Position numbers and translations under genes: made by a program | From: Glandiceps talaboti | Taxonomy: Eukaryota > Hemichordata > Enteropneusta > Spengelidae | Length of the DNA: 64,000 bases | NCBI RefSeq assembly: GCF_964340395.1 | Contig: NC_135562.1 | Span: 5,361,134-5,425,133, forward strand | Direction: 5' to 3' | Notes under the pieces: model-generated | The model's database searches: none | What the model saw: the letters and a program-made list of their open reading frames with translations, nothing else | What the model was told of the DNA's origin: nothing | In this document: piece after piece, positions 38,862-51,486 of the stretch | How the letters are laid out: each line of letters starts with the position of its first letter | How positions within the stretch are numbered: position 1 is the first letter of the stretch

Positions 38862-40308
38862 TGAACTTTATTCATTATAGAATGTGATACTTCCCTCCTT
38901 ATCATCACGTGACCTACCAGAAATACCTTCGTGACATTCAAATATTGTGCACAATATTCAATGACGTAATTTGTAATTGTGTAGACGTCCGTGAATTCAG
39001 GGGTCATTTTTTCAAGTTTTTTTTCTTCTCCGATGTTTATGGTTATAATGACAACGTTCTTCCTAGCTGAGATGAGCAACTGTTATAGCAAAACCATGTT
39101 GTGTTACAGTATTAAAACGACTATGCTCTTCATGTGACGGCAACGATAACCGACGGCAGAAAAGTAAACCCCGGTTTGCTATTAATCGTGTACGTACAAG
39201 TATAGCCAGCGGAGCCCCTCCATTGTCTATAGTGCAAGACTAAATCGCGAACGCATAACGAACAAAATACGATGAATATTATTGAACCTTACATGTCTCT
39301 CTAGATTTATTCTGCTTTTAGCGAAGTCTGACGAGTCTGTATCCTTTTACTCTGAATTCCATGGCAACCATGATATTATAGCTGTACCTAACTGGTGTAA
39401 GAATGATGCCATGTTATGACTATTCATAGGAATACTGCGAAAAAAATACCAGAGGATAACACGTATTAATTTCCCTAATTTACACGTCATACGTTGTAGC
39501 CGGGGGGGGGGGGGGTTGAACGCAAGTCACTGGGAACAATTACGATATATTGTCGATCATACGAACTGTACTTTGAATAACTTGTAGCTTGATAATCTGG
39601 AGAGAGAACACGTGTAGTGGAGTCACTGATGTAACGAGTAGACAGACCCTACCCTGAATAACTCAAATCAGACTTTGAAATTATCACACCTTACAATTTG
39701 AGTAAACCATAATAGCAATTTACAGAACCTATTAAAATCATATTATGCAAAATATTCAACCATGACTAGATTTACAGGCGAACATCTGTTGCATTTCAAG
39801 TGTATTATTCGCTAAATTGAACATCGACTCAGAACAGTCTCTGTTGAGATTGTCTATTTGTGGTCCTTTCAGTTTCTATAAATAATGACAGAATGTACTG
39901 ACAGAATATGTTGATTAAATTCTCCTACGAATGAAAATAGAATATTGTGTTATCTTTAGCCGGACTATATATAGTCTAAATACGAGATCATTGTACTGTA
40001 TGTTCTAACACTCTCCAATTTTCTGTAACCATCTTATAGATCTATCGCTAATTAGCACCTCTGTTGAGTCTTCCCGCATACCTGTTTTCACCCCCCCCCC
40101 CCCCCCCATCATCACATATGAATATTTTGCGGTACCCTCTCTTAGGCCCCATCACCCCTCTGTTCTCAGATACCATAACTCTTTCCTTAATAGATCCATT
40201 TTTCTATTCATAAGCTATTTATTGTTCAAGATCTACTTGTGATGCTAGCACAGGGGATCTGTCCTACTATCCTCTACGTTAATATGCTAACCTGCATGAT
40301 AGTGATGT

Positions 40309-40311
<3 letters not shown>
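38862..40311. other. No gene recognised
   Basis: Holds an X-box-like AATTCCATGGCAAC at 39355, a 13-bp G run near 39501 and an 18-bp C run near 40090. Confidence 0.5.
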
Positions 40312-40388
<77 letters not shown>

Positions 40389-40451
40389 CATACATACATA
40401 CATACATACATACATACATACATACATACATACATACATACATACATACAT

Positions 40452-40484
<33 letters not shown>

Positions 40485-40671
40485 TATACACACACATACA
40501 TACATACATACATACATACATACATACATACATACATACATACATACATACATACATACATACATTCATACATATGATACATACATACATACATACATAC
40601 ATACATACATACATACATACATACACACATACACACATACACAATGTACATGTACATGACAACACACACAC
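40312..40671 (+). repeat. Compound (TA)n-(CATA)n-(CA)n-(CATA)n microsatellite
   Basis: About 73 bp of TA pass into CATA, a CA island, then CATA again with ATTCATACATATG interruptions. All long frames here ([12 protein letters not shown]) are repeat translation. Confidence 0.97.
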
Positions 40672-43570
40672 AACCCTTGTATTCTTAATATTATCATTTT
40701 TTATTTGCTGGTTAAATTTAATCTCTGTGATTTCTCACAATTTCTACGATTATACATAAATGCACAAATTAAATGGTTAAATGGTAGTGTCTCAAACTCT
40801 AATAGTACATCACAAGGACACTGCAGGTATACGTTGAGTTAACAGTGTGACAAGATGTACCACTTGTGTGCCTAAACTGACACACATCATTCAAACGTTA
40901 GCAGGTATTACGAGTGTGTACACACGTCTTACGGGACTCGATGTCTCTCTTTCTAGCAGCACTTTGCACAGTCCCTAAAGTACCGTCTATACTTAATACG
41001 TCTATATTTGAAGGCATTGAAACTCAATTAAAACTGAAATGTTAGAGTTATCCGACTAATGCAGTAACATGTGACCCGCTTTCCCAGAAGGAATTCCTCT
41101 GTTTTTATCGTTTTCCTTGGCGGTCTTCTATAAAATAGATGTTGAGAGCTTTTGAACAATCAACTGGCAATTATCACTACACGATTTCAAAATAGTGTAC
41201 CATAATACAGGTTCCATTTCAATTTTCGGAATTGTCGTACACATTAAATTAGATATACTAGTGCGCACAGCGGAAATTTTCAGAAAGACGGGTTATCAAG
41301 GTGTGTGCCATTAACTGATTCGGTCACATTTGTCACCATGGTAACGCAATCATCGTGAAATTATCTGTGACCCATATTTGATCACTGTTGTTAACAAAAA
41401 GGGACAAATGACTTGTTTTTCGAAGAAAGAAAATGACAAAACTCACTGAAGCCAAACCTTGAAGGATGCATAGGTTCAAGTAGCTGACTGCACGAGATAC
41501 ATATACAGGTCTCGATAGTCACTACACTGCTGTAAACTGGAGACGTCACGTGCCACACTCATTAAAGTGGCACAAGCTGACCTTTGAACTCAAATGAAAT
41601 GCTAATATACGTGTATGCTAATTAAACTATACCAGTTAATGTCGATACATATCTTCTATAACATTACAATTGTCTTCTGGTATTCTTAGAATAGTTGAAT
41701 CCGATAGTAGGAATATCGAGATTATAAATTACGTCATCGGATACGTTATACGTCATAGCTTAATACAAGTTTGAGTTCAGTCAATTGCAAGTGACGTTTG
41801 AGTATGCTTCAGTAAGTGGAATACTGTGTGTATCTTTTAAATGTATAGCAAACTTAAGACCCGAAAAGTCTGTAAAAACTCGACTTGTGCCTCTATAACT
41901 TTGTTAGTACGAGACCGACCCATTTGTCGCCAAATTATGGCCATTATTTCTTGTTTTCTGGGAATTCTTCAGCATATTATCTCAGAATTTTCAGCATGCA
42001 TGTATCTTAAAATCGTCTCGACAGTAATTAGAGAAATAATGCCAATTTTCCGAGTAGGTCGATATTTGGGTTAAAAAGTCGTATATCCGGTCACCTAAAT
42101 AATACTGAAAATGTGTTATTTAAATATTCTGGAGGATTATCAGATTGTCTGATGGTATCAGTACAAGTTGATAGATTTTTTTCTTGTGACATGTCAGATT
42201 TTGTCTGCATGTTGATTACGTCTGTCGTCAGATATTCTCACCACGCATCTCTGCGATCTTGATACATTAAGTTCACTCCATATTTTCCATATTACAGATA
42301 AAGATAGCACATAACGTTTATTCAGTTTGATAACATATACATTGCTGGAGGCGATGTCAGCGAGAGAGGACTGTCAGGGTCTAAGGTGTCGATAAACAGT
42401 TGAGAGTTACACACGTCCAAACTTTAAACGAGGCTTCCAGACGTGTACATGTAGCTTTTCAATACAGCTTTCTTTTCTTTTCAAAATTTCACATACACAC
42501 ACTATTCAGAGCTCAGTATCATGAACATAAAGGTTAGCCAGCTATGTTTGTTAAGGCAACAGATTAGTCGCTTGGAAGTTTACCATTATAATTAAGATTC
42601 GACAAAATGCGGGGTTTTTATTTAATCCCGGACCAACGCAATAAGCTGATATTTAAATTTCTTATCCTATTTTGTTCAATTTTGGAAGGCTTACCTGACA
42701 TCGAGGAACATAAAGGTATTTGTCATATAATTTGAGATTATAAATATTATCGCATCTACGCTTCATAGATGATTGAACATATTGTCGCTTTTCAGTGCAT
42801 TTTTGTGATATCACTACTGAGTATTACCTGATTCAAGTCGAACATTGAGGCAGACTCTACCAAGCAGACGATGAAATAGGTTTAATTTTAGTCATTTTGG
42901 CAGCTTTTAGTACGATAAGGAATGTGTAAAAAATGAGGAAGTGGCAAATGGAAATTTTTCCCGATAGAAAAGATAGTATACGCTTTATATCTTAACACGA
43001 AATGAATTAGACCGTCCTGCGTGAATCAAGTGACGACAAAAAGTATTACGCGTTTTAGTACAGCCTGTGTATAGTACTGAATACAGCGACGAAAACATGC
43101 CTGTCTCGTTTTCTCTGTAGATGCCCATGTAGATATATGTACGTTTCAACTCTAGGTAACCATAGAAACCACAGCACTGTTGTTTTAAATTATTATTGTT
43201 AAGGTTTTTGTCACTTTCTACATTCAGGTCAATGAGAGATCTAGGTTACAAACTTGGTTATGACACGTGAATACAACATTCACTTATTAGAGAAAGTATT
43301 TATGGATTTCAAATATTTCCACTGATGAAAACCAAAGACTAATATCAGTATAACACCTGTGGTTGCTTTGTTTATGGTTTAATGTATCTACATCTACACC
43401 ATTCTTGTCGGCGCTATACACCTAGAAAAAGTCAGACATCGATCGAACTGAGTTGTTTCCAACAAATAAATTGGCTTTGCCACGGGAGTTTAATCAAATT
43501 AGAATCGTATGTGTAATAAATGAGATCGCCGACAGTTCGCCAGGAATTACTCCAGCATCAGCGCTAGTAC
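40672..43570. other. No gene recognised
   Basis: Unique-looking intronic DNA. X-box-like GTCACCATGGTAAC at 41332-41345 and GTAACCATAGAAAC at 43156-43169. Confidence 0.5.
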
Positions 43571-43643
43571 CTGTCTCGGCGTGATGACTAGAAACCCGTC
43601 CTTGTCACAAAGCGCCAGCCAGTCGTCTTTCACGGTCATATTT
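43571..43643 (-). CDS. Candidate second coding exon of the ankyrin/TRPN-like gene
   Basis: A 73-base minus-strand stretch, GC-richer than its surroundings, lies between a pyrimidine-biased acceptor ending in TATGTTAG and CAG|GTACTA. After one base completing the previous codon it reads 24 codons: NMTVKDDWLALC, then DKDGFLVITPRQ. It ends on a codon boundary, so it joins in frame to the exon starting at 32259, whose 21 bases before its own ATG are also open. The donor is weak (T at +5). If it is not used, the frame continues VLALMLE and stops, making this a possible terminal exon of another minus-strand gene. I recognise no domain in it. Exon status is supported by codon character, splice context and phase only. 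Confidence 0.4.
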
Positions 43644-44378
43644 CTAACATAGAAACACAAAGTATTGTCATTATTTTTCAATTTTACGAATCGCTCCCGG
43701 GGGCGGCAGTAAATATATAATCCAGTTATTATTTAACCACTGTAGGAGAGAGCACAAAGGCGATACTCTTTTATTGCCTAGATCATTGCAAAGTTGCAAT
43801 TCATCTTGTATTGCCTTATATTTTTATTGTGAAATTTCATTTCACGTCTCGCAATGATTTCCGCATTGATTTCGGTTATCTGTTAACTGCGGGGTCGTCT
43901 TCTGTCATCCGAAAAAATAAACCTAACATCTTCTGTGGAATGACAACGTCCACAAGACTTACAGGTTGTTGATATTCCTACACTTCATGACGAAATGCAT
44001 TTCTTGTATTTTATATAATTTAAGAGCATCCTCATAAAATTACACATCTAAAGTACTGGAATATTATATATTCAAGGGATTTCATCTATTTTCACTAACG
44101 GTAAAATAGGTAATGATATTTCACTCGAGAATCGCATAAATAACCCCCTGTTTTTAATTCCTGTGTTCAAAATTGATTTTTCAGCTGACCTGAGATAAAT
44201 ATATTGCTCATGGTTCCAGGAACCCACGAATGACTATAGTGGCCATATGGATGACAAATGAGTATTTATTTAGATTTTTAATCTTTGTGACAACTCTACT
44301 AAGTTTACCGAATTGAAAAACACAATGTGTTTGTGAGTCAATAAATTACAAAAAAGAAAAAAAAATGTGTAAAAGTTT

Positions 44379-44575
44379 GATATTGTGTACGTACAATAAA
44401 AAATATTTTAAACATTTTGTGATGTTTTCCAATTCATTGAGTTACAAACAAGGATTCGGTGTATGTTGTTTCATATTGTTTTTTCAGGTATAAAAACAAA
44501 GCAGAGTTGCTCTGTGAATGAAAAATCCAAAGTGAGTACCCATTTGTCAACCTTATGACCACTTTTAATGTCTGG
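44379..44575 (+). repeat. Repeat D copy 3
   Basis: TTGAGTTACAAACAAGGATT and GAAAAATCCAAAGTGAGTAC align with copy 1 over about 200 bp. Confidence 0.55.
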
Positions 44576-45192
44576 CACTGGAAACTTAATCTGTATGAGT
44601 TTGCCAAGTAAAATGTACAAGGTTTTTGTGGTTAATGCTCCCTAAAGTCACGTACGCACTAAAAATATAATTGTTCGTCCGTGAAATAAACACATTAATT
44701 TTTTTTCTAAAATCTGTTAATACTTTTCCTCAATTGCTACCTGTCAACAAGTCACCGATGATAACCACGTGCAAAGTGACAAAGTGGCGTAAAGCGTTCG
44801 ATACATTTAGTATATAGCGTACATTATTTTATGGTTATGTGTAAGGCCCAGTAGTCATCAGGTAATTACAATTCGCACTCTGGGTATCACTACATTTAGC
44901 TTACCTGTAGACTTGAAGGACTAATGCTACTACACTATTTCAGCTATCCTAATAACTTCCATTTTGATTCTTTGAATTTCAGCTCATTCCCAAGGCTACT
45001 GAGGGCATTATACATACCGTTTCTCGACGTAGGAAGTTTGCAAAGTGAAACAACTGCAGTCAACCCACCCAACCAACAAAGAAATAAATCAATCAATCAT
45101 TGCACCTTGGCTGAGAATTACCATCACTCAACACGATAACGAAATGAATAAATCCTAAGACTACTGCAGACACAGCAAGCCCAGGAACAGTG

Positions 45193-45270
45193 TCGCAAAC
45201 AAACAAACAAACAAACAAACAAACAAACACGCGCTCAAACAAAACAGACAAACAAACACAGAAACAAACA
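45193..45270 (+). repeat. (AAAC)n microsatellite
   Basis: AAACAAACAAAC array with GCGCTC and GACA interruptions. Confidence 0.9.
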
Positions 45271-45360
45271 AATATGAATTAATTAATAAATTAATAAAAA
45301 TACACACAAAAATATGCATGAGTAAATAAAACTACCATGTCCATGTTACACCATCTTTAC

Positions 45361-45832
45361 CCTATCTAAGCTGCTGCATTGCAATTTGGAGTAACACTAA
45401 TCCCACCCGACACTTGAACCATTCTTACTCTTGCAAAAGAAAATCGTTCGGCTTGTAACCTTTTCTGACCATTACTCTCATTTCGTCCCTCTTTTCCACC
45501 AACTTAAAATCTTAGACATCAACAAACTCTGTAAACTTCAGATATGTATGTTTATCGTTGACCTTAGAAATAACCATTATTATCATAACCTAAATTTATT
45601 ACATCTCTGATTATCTATCCCATACCTACCCAACTTAAATCCCTACATCCCACTGGAAACCTTCCAACTGAAAGTACATCACACGATTTACCAATCTCAT
45701 TTTATATACGTTGCTGTGAAACACTGGAACTCTCTCCCCATTACATTACAGAATATACACATGAACGGCATTACCTTCAAGACAAAACTACGATCACATA
45801 TTTTACACAACTGACGTGTTCTGATTTCTGGT
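45361..45832 (+). pseudogene. Non-LTR retrotransposon remnant, C-terminal end of the reverse-transcriptase ORF
   Basis: The plus strand encodes, with frameshifts and at least one stop, the familiar tail region that follows reverse transcriptase in CR1/L2/jockey-like elements. About 45373-45405 reads IWSNT. After a frame change, about 45416-45590 reads LEPFLLLQKKIVRLVTFSDH, followed by the PLF-hQLKILDI and CKLQICMFIVDL blocks, and stops. About 45690-45812 resumes with VAVKHWNSLP and TFKTKLRSHI and ends at a stop. The xxWNSLPxxxR / FKxKL pattern is characteristic. The catalytic domain and endonuclease are absent, so this is a 5'-truncated dead copy. The AT-rich stretch to about 46.1 kb is probably its 3' UTR. 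Clade is not assigned. Confidence 0.8.
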
Positions 45833-46220
45833 CAGGTGTTTTCTCTCAATTTTCTGATTTATTTTTCATTACATAATTAATTGTTCACATCATTTTTGAT
45901 ATTTGTACGCTGTTATTATTGTATAATTGCATTTGTTAGTCAGGATCATGGACCAGATTAGCCCCCAGTAGACTTTATCCATGGTCCTTATACCAGAAAC
46001 ATTCTATCATTTATTGTAAATATGTATTGTCGGTACTGTTCTATTAGCTATTGTGTATATCATTTAATTGTTTTATGTTATGCTTATGTATCTGTGTCTT
46101 TGCCAGTCTCTGTCTGTCTCTCTGTCTGTCACTATATCTGTTTATTTGTTTGTAACATGGTTCGTGGGCGTCCTATGCTCCAGACTGTTCCATATGCATA
46201 TGTAGCAATACTGTTCATGA
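45833..46220 (+). other. Probable 3' UTR/tail of the retrotransposon remnant
   Basis: AT-rich sequence after the final stop of the retrotransposon ORF, including TGTTAGTCAGGATCATGGAC and pyrimidine-rich CTGTCTGTCTC. No gene is seen. The right boundary is not defined. Confidence 0.4.
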
Positions 46221-46720
46221 AGTAGCTAAAGGAAGGTACCACAGAACGCTAGAACAGATAGTAGACACTTTTCCTAGAACGTATACAGACACGACTCCAT
46301 CTTAGTTATTCCCACCACGTCCCTTTTCACCGTTTAAACTTTTTAGATTATAATTAAAACATATTTGGCTGGATAATCTTTTCAGGCTGACTAAGAAAAA
46401 TGTTATGAACTGACAAATTTATTCCATCCCATGCTCCAATAAATAAAATGCTAGCCTCTTGTAAGATTAATTTGCAAATGTGGCATTTACGTGGCAACGT
46501 TATAGAATTAGATAGTATAAACACAACAAATTGAAACACTTGTACATTAATGCCATGGCTATTAGTGTGCAAGTATACGATAGTATTGGAAAAATCTAGA
46601 ATCATTGTGATTAAGAATAAAAACAACATTCGAGCAAGTGGGAGGGAGGGAGGGAGAAAGATGGGAGTTAGAGACAGACCGGCAGACACAGACAACATAG
46701 ATAATTTATCATAAACAGAC

Positions 46721-47155
46721 AAATATACATCCATCCATCCATACATACACACACACATACATACATACATACATACATACATACATACATACATACATAC
46801 ATTCATACATGCATACATACACACACACACACACACATACATACATACATACATACATACATTCATACATGCATACATACACACACACACACACATACAT
46901 ACATACATACATACATACATACATACATACATACATGCCTACCTACATACATACCTACCTACATACATACATACATACATACATACATACATACATACAT
47001 ACTATACATACAGACAGACAGACAGACAGACAGGAGAGAGAGACACACACACAGACAGAGACAGACAGATAGATAGATACAGAGAGACACAGACAAACAG
47101 ACAGCGACAGGGAGAGACAGATCTGGAGACAGACAAACAAACAGACAGACACACA
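46721..47155 (+). repeat. Compound (CATA)/(CA)/(CAGA) microsatellite
   Basis: CATC, then CATA blocks, with a duplicated block ATTCATACATGCATACATAC plus (CA)n at 46801 and 46861, ending in (CAGA)n and (GATA)n. Confidence 0.95.
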
Positions 47156-47520
47156 GATGATTAGTAGGAATGTAACGAAGAACTTATACACATACACATC
47201 GCATAATAATATCTGTCTAGTAAGCCAACAAATTGTGCAAGTAAAGCAGTTCATTCACTCCCTCTAGTGAATTTAAACTCACCTTAACAAATATGATGCT
47301 ATTATACACTTACAGCAGGACGGATAACAGGACAAATTGATCACATAACAGACACATGTCGACGTCATCTAGGTAATCACATATAATGTTAAATTATTTA
47401 TATAAGCAAGCGTGCATGCTTTGCGACACAGACCGGTATGAAGTTTACCAAAATATACTCCGGACTGTTAAATTCTACGTATGTGTACTAATATTACTGT
47501 GTGACTTTCCGTCTCTCTGC

Positions 47521-47549
47521 CCACACCCCCACCCCCACCCCCATCCCAC
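47521..47549 (+). repeat. (CCCCCA)n short repeat
   Basis: Four to five CACCCC units. Confidence 0.85.
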
Positions 47550-49369
47550 CCATTTATATAATTTCAATTTAGTGGTAGTAAAATCTAATGAAGAGAATGC
47601 ATACTTAGTATATCTATTATCATTAGCACGTACGTAGTAGCTTCTCACATAGCACGTAGATAAAAAAAAAATTGTGTTAAATTCTAAATATTGTTTGTTA
47701 TAGATTGAATGAGCTAGGTTTTATAAAATGGGTGTATTATTACATTTCTGAGTTGACAAAGTATAAGCTGTCTTCTTACCACTCAAATCTAACACAAGGC
47801 AACTTGAGTAAATTGCGCATCCGCTATAAAAATTTGGCTAGAATCATTCAAAAGTTGCGAATGAGAACAGAGTTAGAATGTTGGTTATATTCATATTTGT
47901 TTTTGTTGCTGTTTGTTTATTTATTTGTGGCTATTTCTGACTGAGTGTTTGTGTGTTGTTTATAATTTTGTTTGTTTTCTTAACTGTTTTCTTTTCATTT
48001 TTTATGTATATATGCCTTTTCTTTCCTTTATTCAAATTTTTTGTAACCAGTGTCAGTGCACACAATTATCTTACCTAGATTATTTACTAAACACGCAACA
48101 TCGGTGATTTTAGTGCCTTTTAAGAATTCCTTTATCTTCAACTTTGATTGATTTGGAAACAGGCCATTGTTACATTTCACCGATGGCTAAGCTTATCATT
48201 TTATCACGAATTTCCTAGATGCCAAGTTTTGATATACTATTGAGAATCCTTAAATTTGAACTAGATTGATTAGTGTCTGATTCCTTAGAATACTTCAAGA
48301 AAAGAATTCAAATTTATTAGCGGACTTTAAGTGAATATATATTTTTGATGGATACTATTAAAGTGGTCGGGAAAATGAAAACGAAACGGGGTTTCAAGAA
48401 ATCGGAGAACTGATCTTCACATTCTGCAGTAAACCATACACCTAGTATCTTATTTCTAGTCTCCAAGAGTCGTACGCGATGTGTTGTGCTACCCCAAATA
48501 TCAGCGACAACTTGTAAAAGTCGTGGTATGACAACACTACGTTACATCCCACATACCATCTTGCTTTTAAAATGTGTTGAACAGAAAAAGTTAGAGTTAA
48601 TTCTTTTGCAATTTTTATTTCTAGCTTTGTTTGTAACGTTGATTGTATTTTTACACTGCACTAGATCTTACGTAAAGTCGAACAAGTCAAGCGAAAGAAT
48701 CATTTCAAATTGGGCCACACTAATCCAATTATCTGTTTGACGTCAGTGCAATTTTACAAATTAGAAGTGACTGGCGGTCGGAGGTTCTGTTTGTCATTGA
48801 TTGTATGGAGTGCGATTGTTGTTTTATACGATTCTATGGCCAGTCATTACGTTTTTATTCTTCCTTAATAATGTGTACGTTTGGCCTGTAAAAGATATAC
48901 TATATGGGCCATTGCTAGGTTGACGTAGAATAAACTACTATAGTATATAGTCACTTGGGTTTTATTGAATTTTATTAGAGTTCAATATGGTTGCAATTAA
49001 GATTTAAAGGATATGGTAGTGCGTGACTGTACAACAAAGGTCAAAGTTCGCGTACTTGCACGAGTTTGATCGTATCGTTTTAACGTTTCACATAATTACA
49101 GTTTGCCTTTCTTGAGAGTGCGTGGCAGCAAATCACAATTTCACCAGAAATATCGGAGTCACCGCATATTGTTAAAACAGGAAGGCGATCATAATTCATT
49201 TGGAGTTACAGTTTTGTTATTGATATTTGGGCGGTAAAACTTGTAATACTTTCTATCAACAAAATTATACGATTTTAACCTCGATTACTCATTCTACGCG
49301 TCTGTTTATATACATCGTCAATAGTAGCCTCGTTGTCAAAACATATGTGCTGTTACATGCATATGCATG
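47550..49369. other. No gene recognised
   Basis: AT-rich DNA within the proposed first intron. Open frames near 47705 and 48486 show only hydrophobic low-complexity sequence. Confidence 0.45.
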
Positions 49370-49700
49370 TATTGCATTAGCACATTCTGTACGATGCACA
49401 CGTGTACACGCGCGCGCCTAGGGGTCCCACGCTACGAAACCTAACGAGTAACTAAGAAAGTTCACATAAAATGTTATTTTGAGTAGACATGCATGATTTA
49501 TGAGAAAGACGTTACCTCAATTGAACCATGACGTCATGCCATTTTCAACGTGACGTTCGGAACTTTGGATGGAACACTGCACTGTGATTGCACCCTCGCA
49601 AACCAGGGGTTATTTTCTTCCGCGACACTGCACTGACTCTTGGAGGTGCGGTGCGTCTTGGTGTGAGGGCGTGATCGTGCACGATCGCGACGCATCGTGT
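49370..49700. other. CpG-rich segment with a perfect 14-bp palindrome
   Basis: A GC- and CpG-rich stretch with CACGTG-like and CGCGCGC sequence, one TGACGTCA at 49529-49536, and the palindrome GATCGTGCACGATC at 49673-49686. No coding frame with splice sites is evident. It may be a regulatory element in the long first intron of the ankyrin gene. Confidence 0.35.
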
Positions 49701-50542
49701 TTATCAACAAACAAAATCTAAAAAAATATTTGATCCCAGTTACCCGACCCCACCCAGTTTTCCACTGCCAACCCTAAACGTTTTTTACGTATTCCAGAGA
49801 AAAACAAATAAAATCGCGAAAATTGAAAAGTCTCGCGAGAAATAGTGTATGCGGAACTGACATCAACTTAAAAAGACAATATAAAACTGTTCTTCCAATC
49901 TGTAATGGCTGTACATCTGAGGCGAAGAAACCAATAACGCAGAGACCATATGGAAAACAACAGAAAACATAACTACCTGAACTGTATACACTAACACATG
50001 GAAAAGACATTTTTTTTAAATCGACATATCCAACCTATTCTAAATTGAGCGTGATCGGAACTACATATTTTTTTTTAGGCCTAGGAGAATCCACAAACAT
50101 TTAATGGCAACGCCTGTGTTTTCGGTAATTCTGGGGTTTTTTTTGGTTTTTTTTGTAGTGCATATGTAGTTCGATTTCTCTTCATTATAACAATGGTCAC
50201 GGTAGTCGTTTACAAGTTGAGTGGTTTTGATTGATTGGGAGACAATCGAACTGGAGAAGTTCAGTGCTACATGAACATTCTGATTCAGCGTTATTGACAA
50301 TTTAATTAACATCAGTAGTGCACGGTCAATTAAAGTTTCATTACAGAAGCAATTCCAATAAAATAAAACTAATAGGGTAACTTAATCAAACAAATTAATA
50401 GAACTCAAACAAGTAAAGTACACACAGCTATGTTGGATAGCAAAGGAAAAGTCAATTAAATATTTTACATTCTTTTGTAGCTGAGTTATCCTGTAACTGT
50501 CAATAGGTTCACTGTCACAGTCTGCACTGCAGGTACACTTAC

Positions 50543-50556
50543 TTCTCACTCGCCAT
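50543..50556 (-). CDS. Candidate first coding exon (MASE..) of the ankyrin/TRPN-like gene
   Basis: On the minus strand an ATG in good context (GGAAATGG) opens ATG GCG AGT GAG AA and is followed directly by GTAAGT, a consensus 5' splice site. The exon ends with two bases of a codon. The next exon candidate to the left (43571-43643) starts with the single base needed to finish a Lys codon and then stays open, so the two join in phase. The coding part is only 14 bases, so everything rests on context, donor quality and phase. Upstream lie a 41-bp tandem duplication and two TGACGTCA sites, compatible with a promoter. Alternative: a chance ATG/donor pair, with the real start at the ATG at 32236-32238. 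The protein function is inferred only from the downstream ankyrin exons. Confidence 0.35.
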
Positions 50557-50580
50557 TTCCGCCCAAATGTTCTGTCGAAA

Positions 50581-50662
50581 AAATTATGATTGTTGCAAAT
50601 TTTTGTCGATTTGCACGTCAAAATTATGATTGTTGCAATTTTTTGTCGATTTGCACGTCGAA
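50581..50662. repeat. 41-bp tandem duplication next to candidate exon 1
   Basis: Two nearly identical 41-bp units (period 50581 to 50622), each containing TTATGATTGTTGCAA and TTTTGTCGATTTGCACGTC. They lie immediately upstream of the candidate first ATG. If exon 1 is real, this falls in its 5' UTR or core promoter. Confidence 0.85.
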
Positions 50663-51032
50663 TTTGGACTACATGAGTGTAAAGTAATGTTCCTAGTGTC
50701 GAAAGGGTTTCAGTTTGTCACTAAATCGTTGCAATTTACTTCAAATCTACAATTATGTCTTAAGTAGATTGGTTAGCAACAATCACAATGAAGAAGTTGA
50801 GGTTATGGAGACAGACGGACAGACGTCAACATTGAGACCCTTCAATATCAGAGCTATATAAAATATTTCACTTGACGAAGATTAATTAAAACATAATATG
50901 CTGTAAATTTAGCTTTTGTACTGCTCTACTGACAATATAAAGTGAGTCTATATATATTGCGTCACAATTCTAAAAAGACATATAAAAGCTCTCTCGCTAA
51001 CAAAGCTCTCGTTATCGTTATGGCAACAAGAG

Positions 51033-51181
51033 TGACGTCACAGAAAACAAACTGTGGCGTTGATGATGGAAGATTGTACTTAAATTAATTTGTATATTAT
51101 AATTTAGTTTTATATGTGGACAGTTTGGTATTTTTGGAGTTGACATACCTGTACTGTACTGGTTTTTGACAAGTGACGTCA
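51033..51181. promoter_or_regulatory. Pair of perfect CRE palindromes (TGACGTCA)
   Basis: Exact TGACGTCA octamers occur at 51033-51040 and 51174-51181, the first next to a TTATGGCAAC half X-box. They are about 480 and 620 bp upstream of the candidate first ATG at 50556 on the minus strand. CREB/ATF proteins bind this octamer; use here is inferred. Confidence 0.35.
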
Positions 51182-51330
51182 TTGCCGTGTGAGTAGTGAG
51201 ACAGAGAATGGTGACAAAAATAGGGAAATCAGCCGATCTATCTATTAAGAGAGAAGACATGGTCTGATATTCCCAGGAAAGTACATTTAAAACAACGAGA
51301 ACAGAAATATCATTTTTTGTATTGTACTGT

Positions 51331-51486
51331 TTTGATGTGTTGTGATGTGATGTGATGTGACTTACCGTGGTGTGATGTGGCGTGGTGTGGTGTGGTGTGA
51401 TGTGATTTTTGTTTTGTTTCCGTTTTGTTTTGTTTCCTTTTCCTTTCTTTTCCTTTCCTTTCCCTTCCTTTCCTTTCTTTCTTTAA
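51331..51486 (+). repeat. (GTGAT)/(GTGTG) then (TTTTC) low-complexity tract
   Basis: Pentamer-like GTGATGTGATGTGA followed by GTTTTGTTTCC and TTTCCTTTCC pyrimidine runs. Confidence 0.9.

Noticed and set aside
40239-40759. Long open frames on both strands ([12 protein letters not shown] repeats)
   Set aside because: They are direct translations of TA/CATA/CA microsatellites and appear in several frames at once.
46354-47254. 192- and 99-codon minus-strand frames
   Set aside because: Most of their length is translated CATA/CAGA repeat; the remainder has no domain or splice support.
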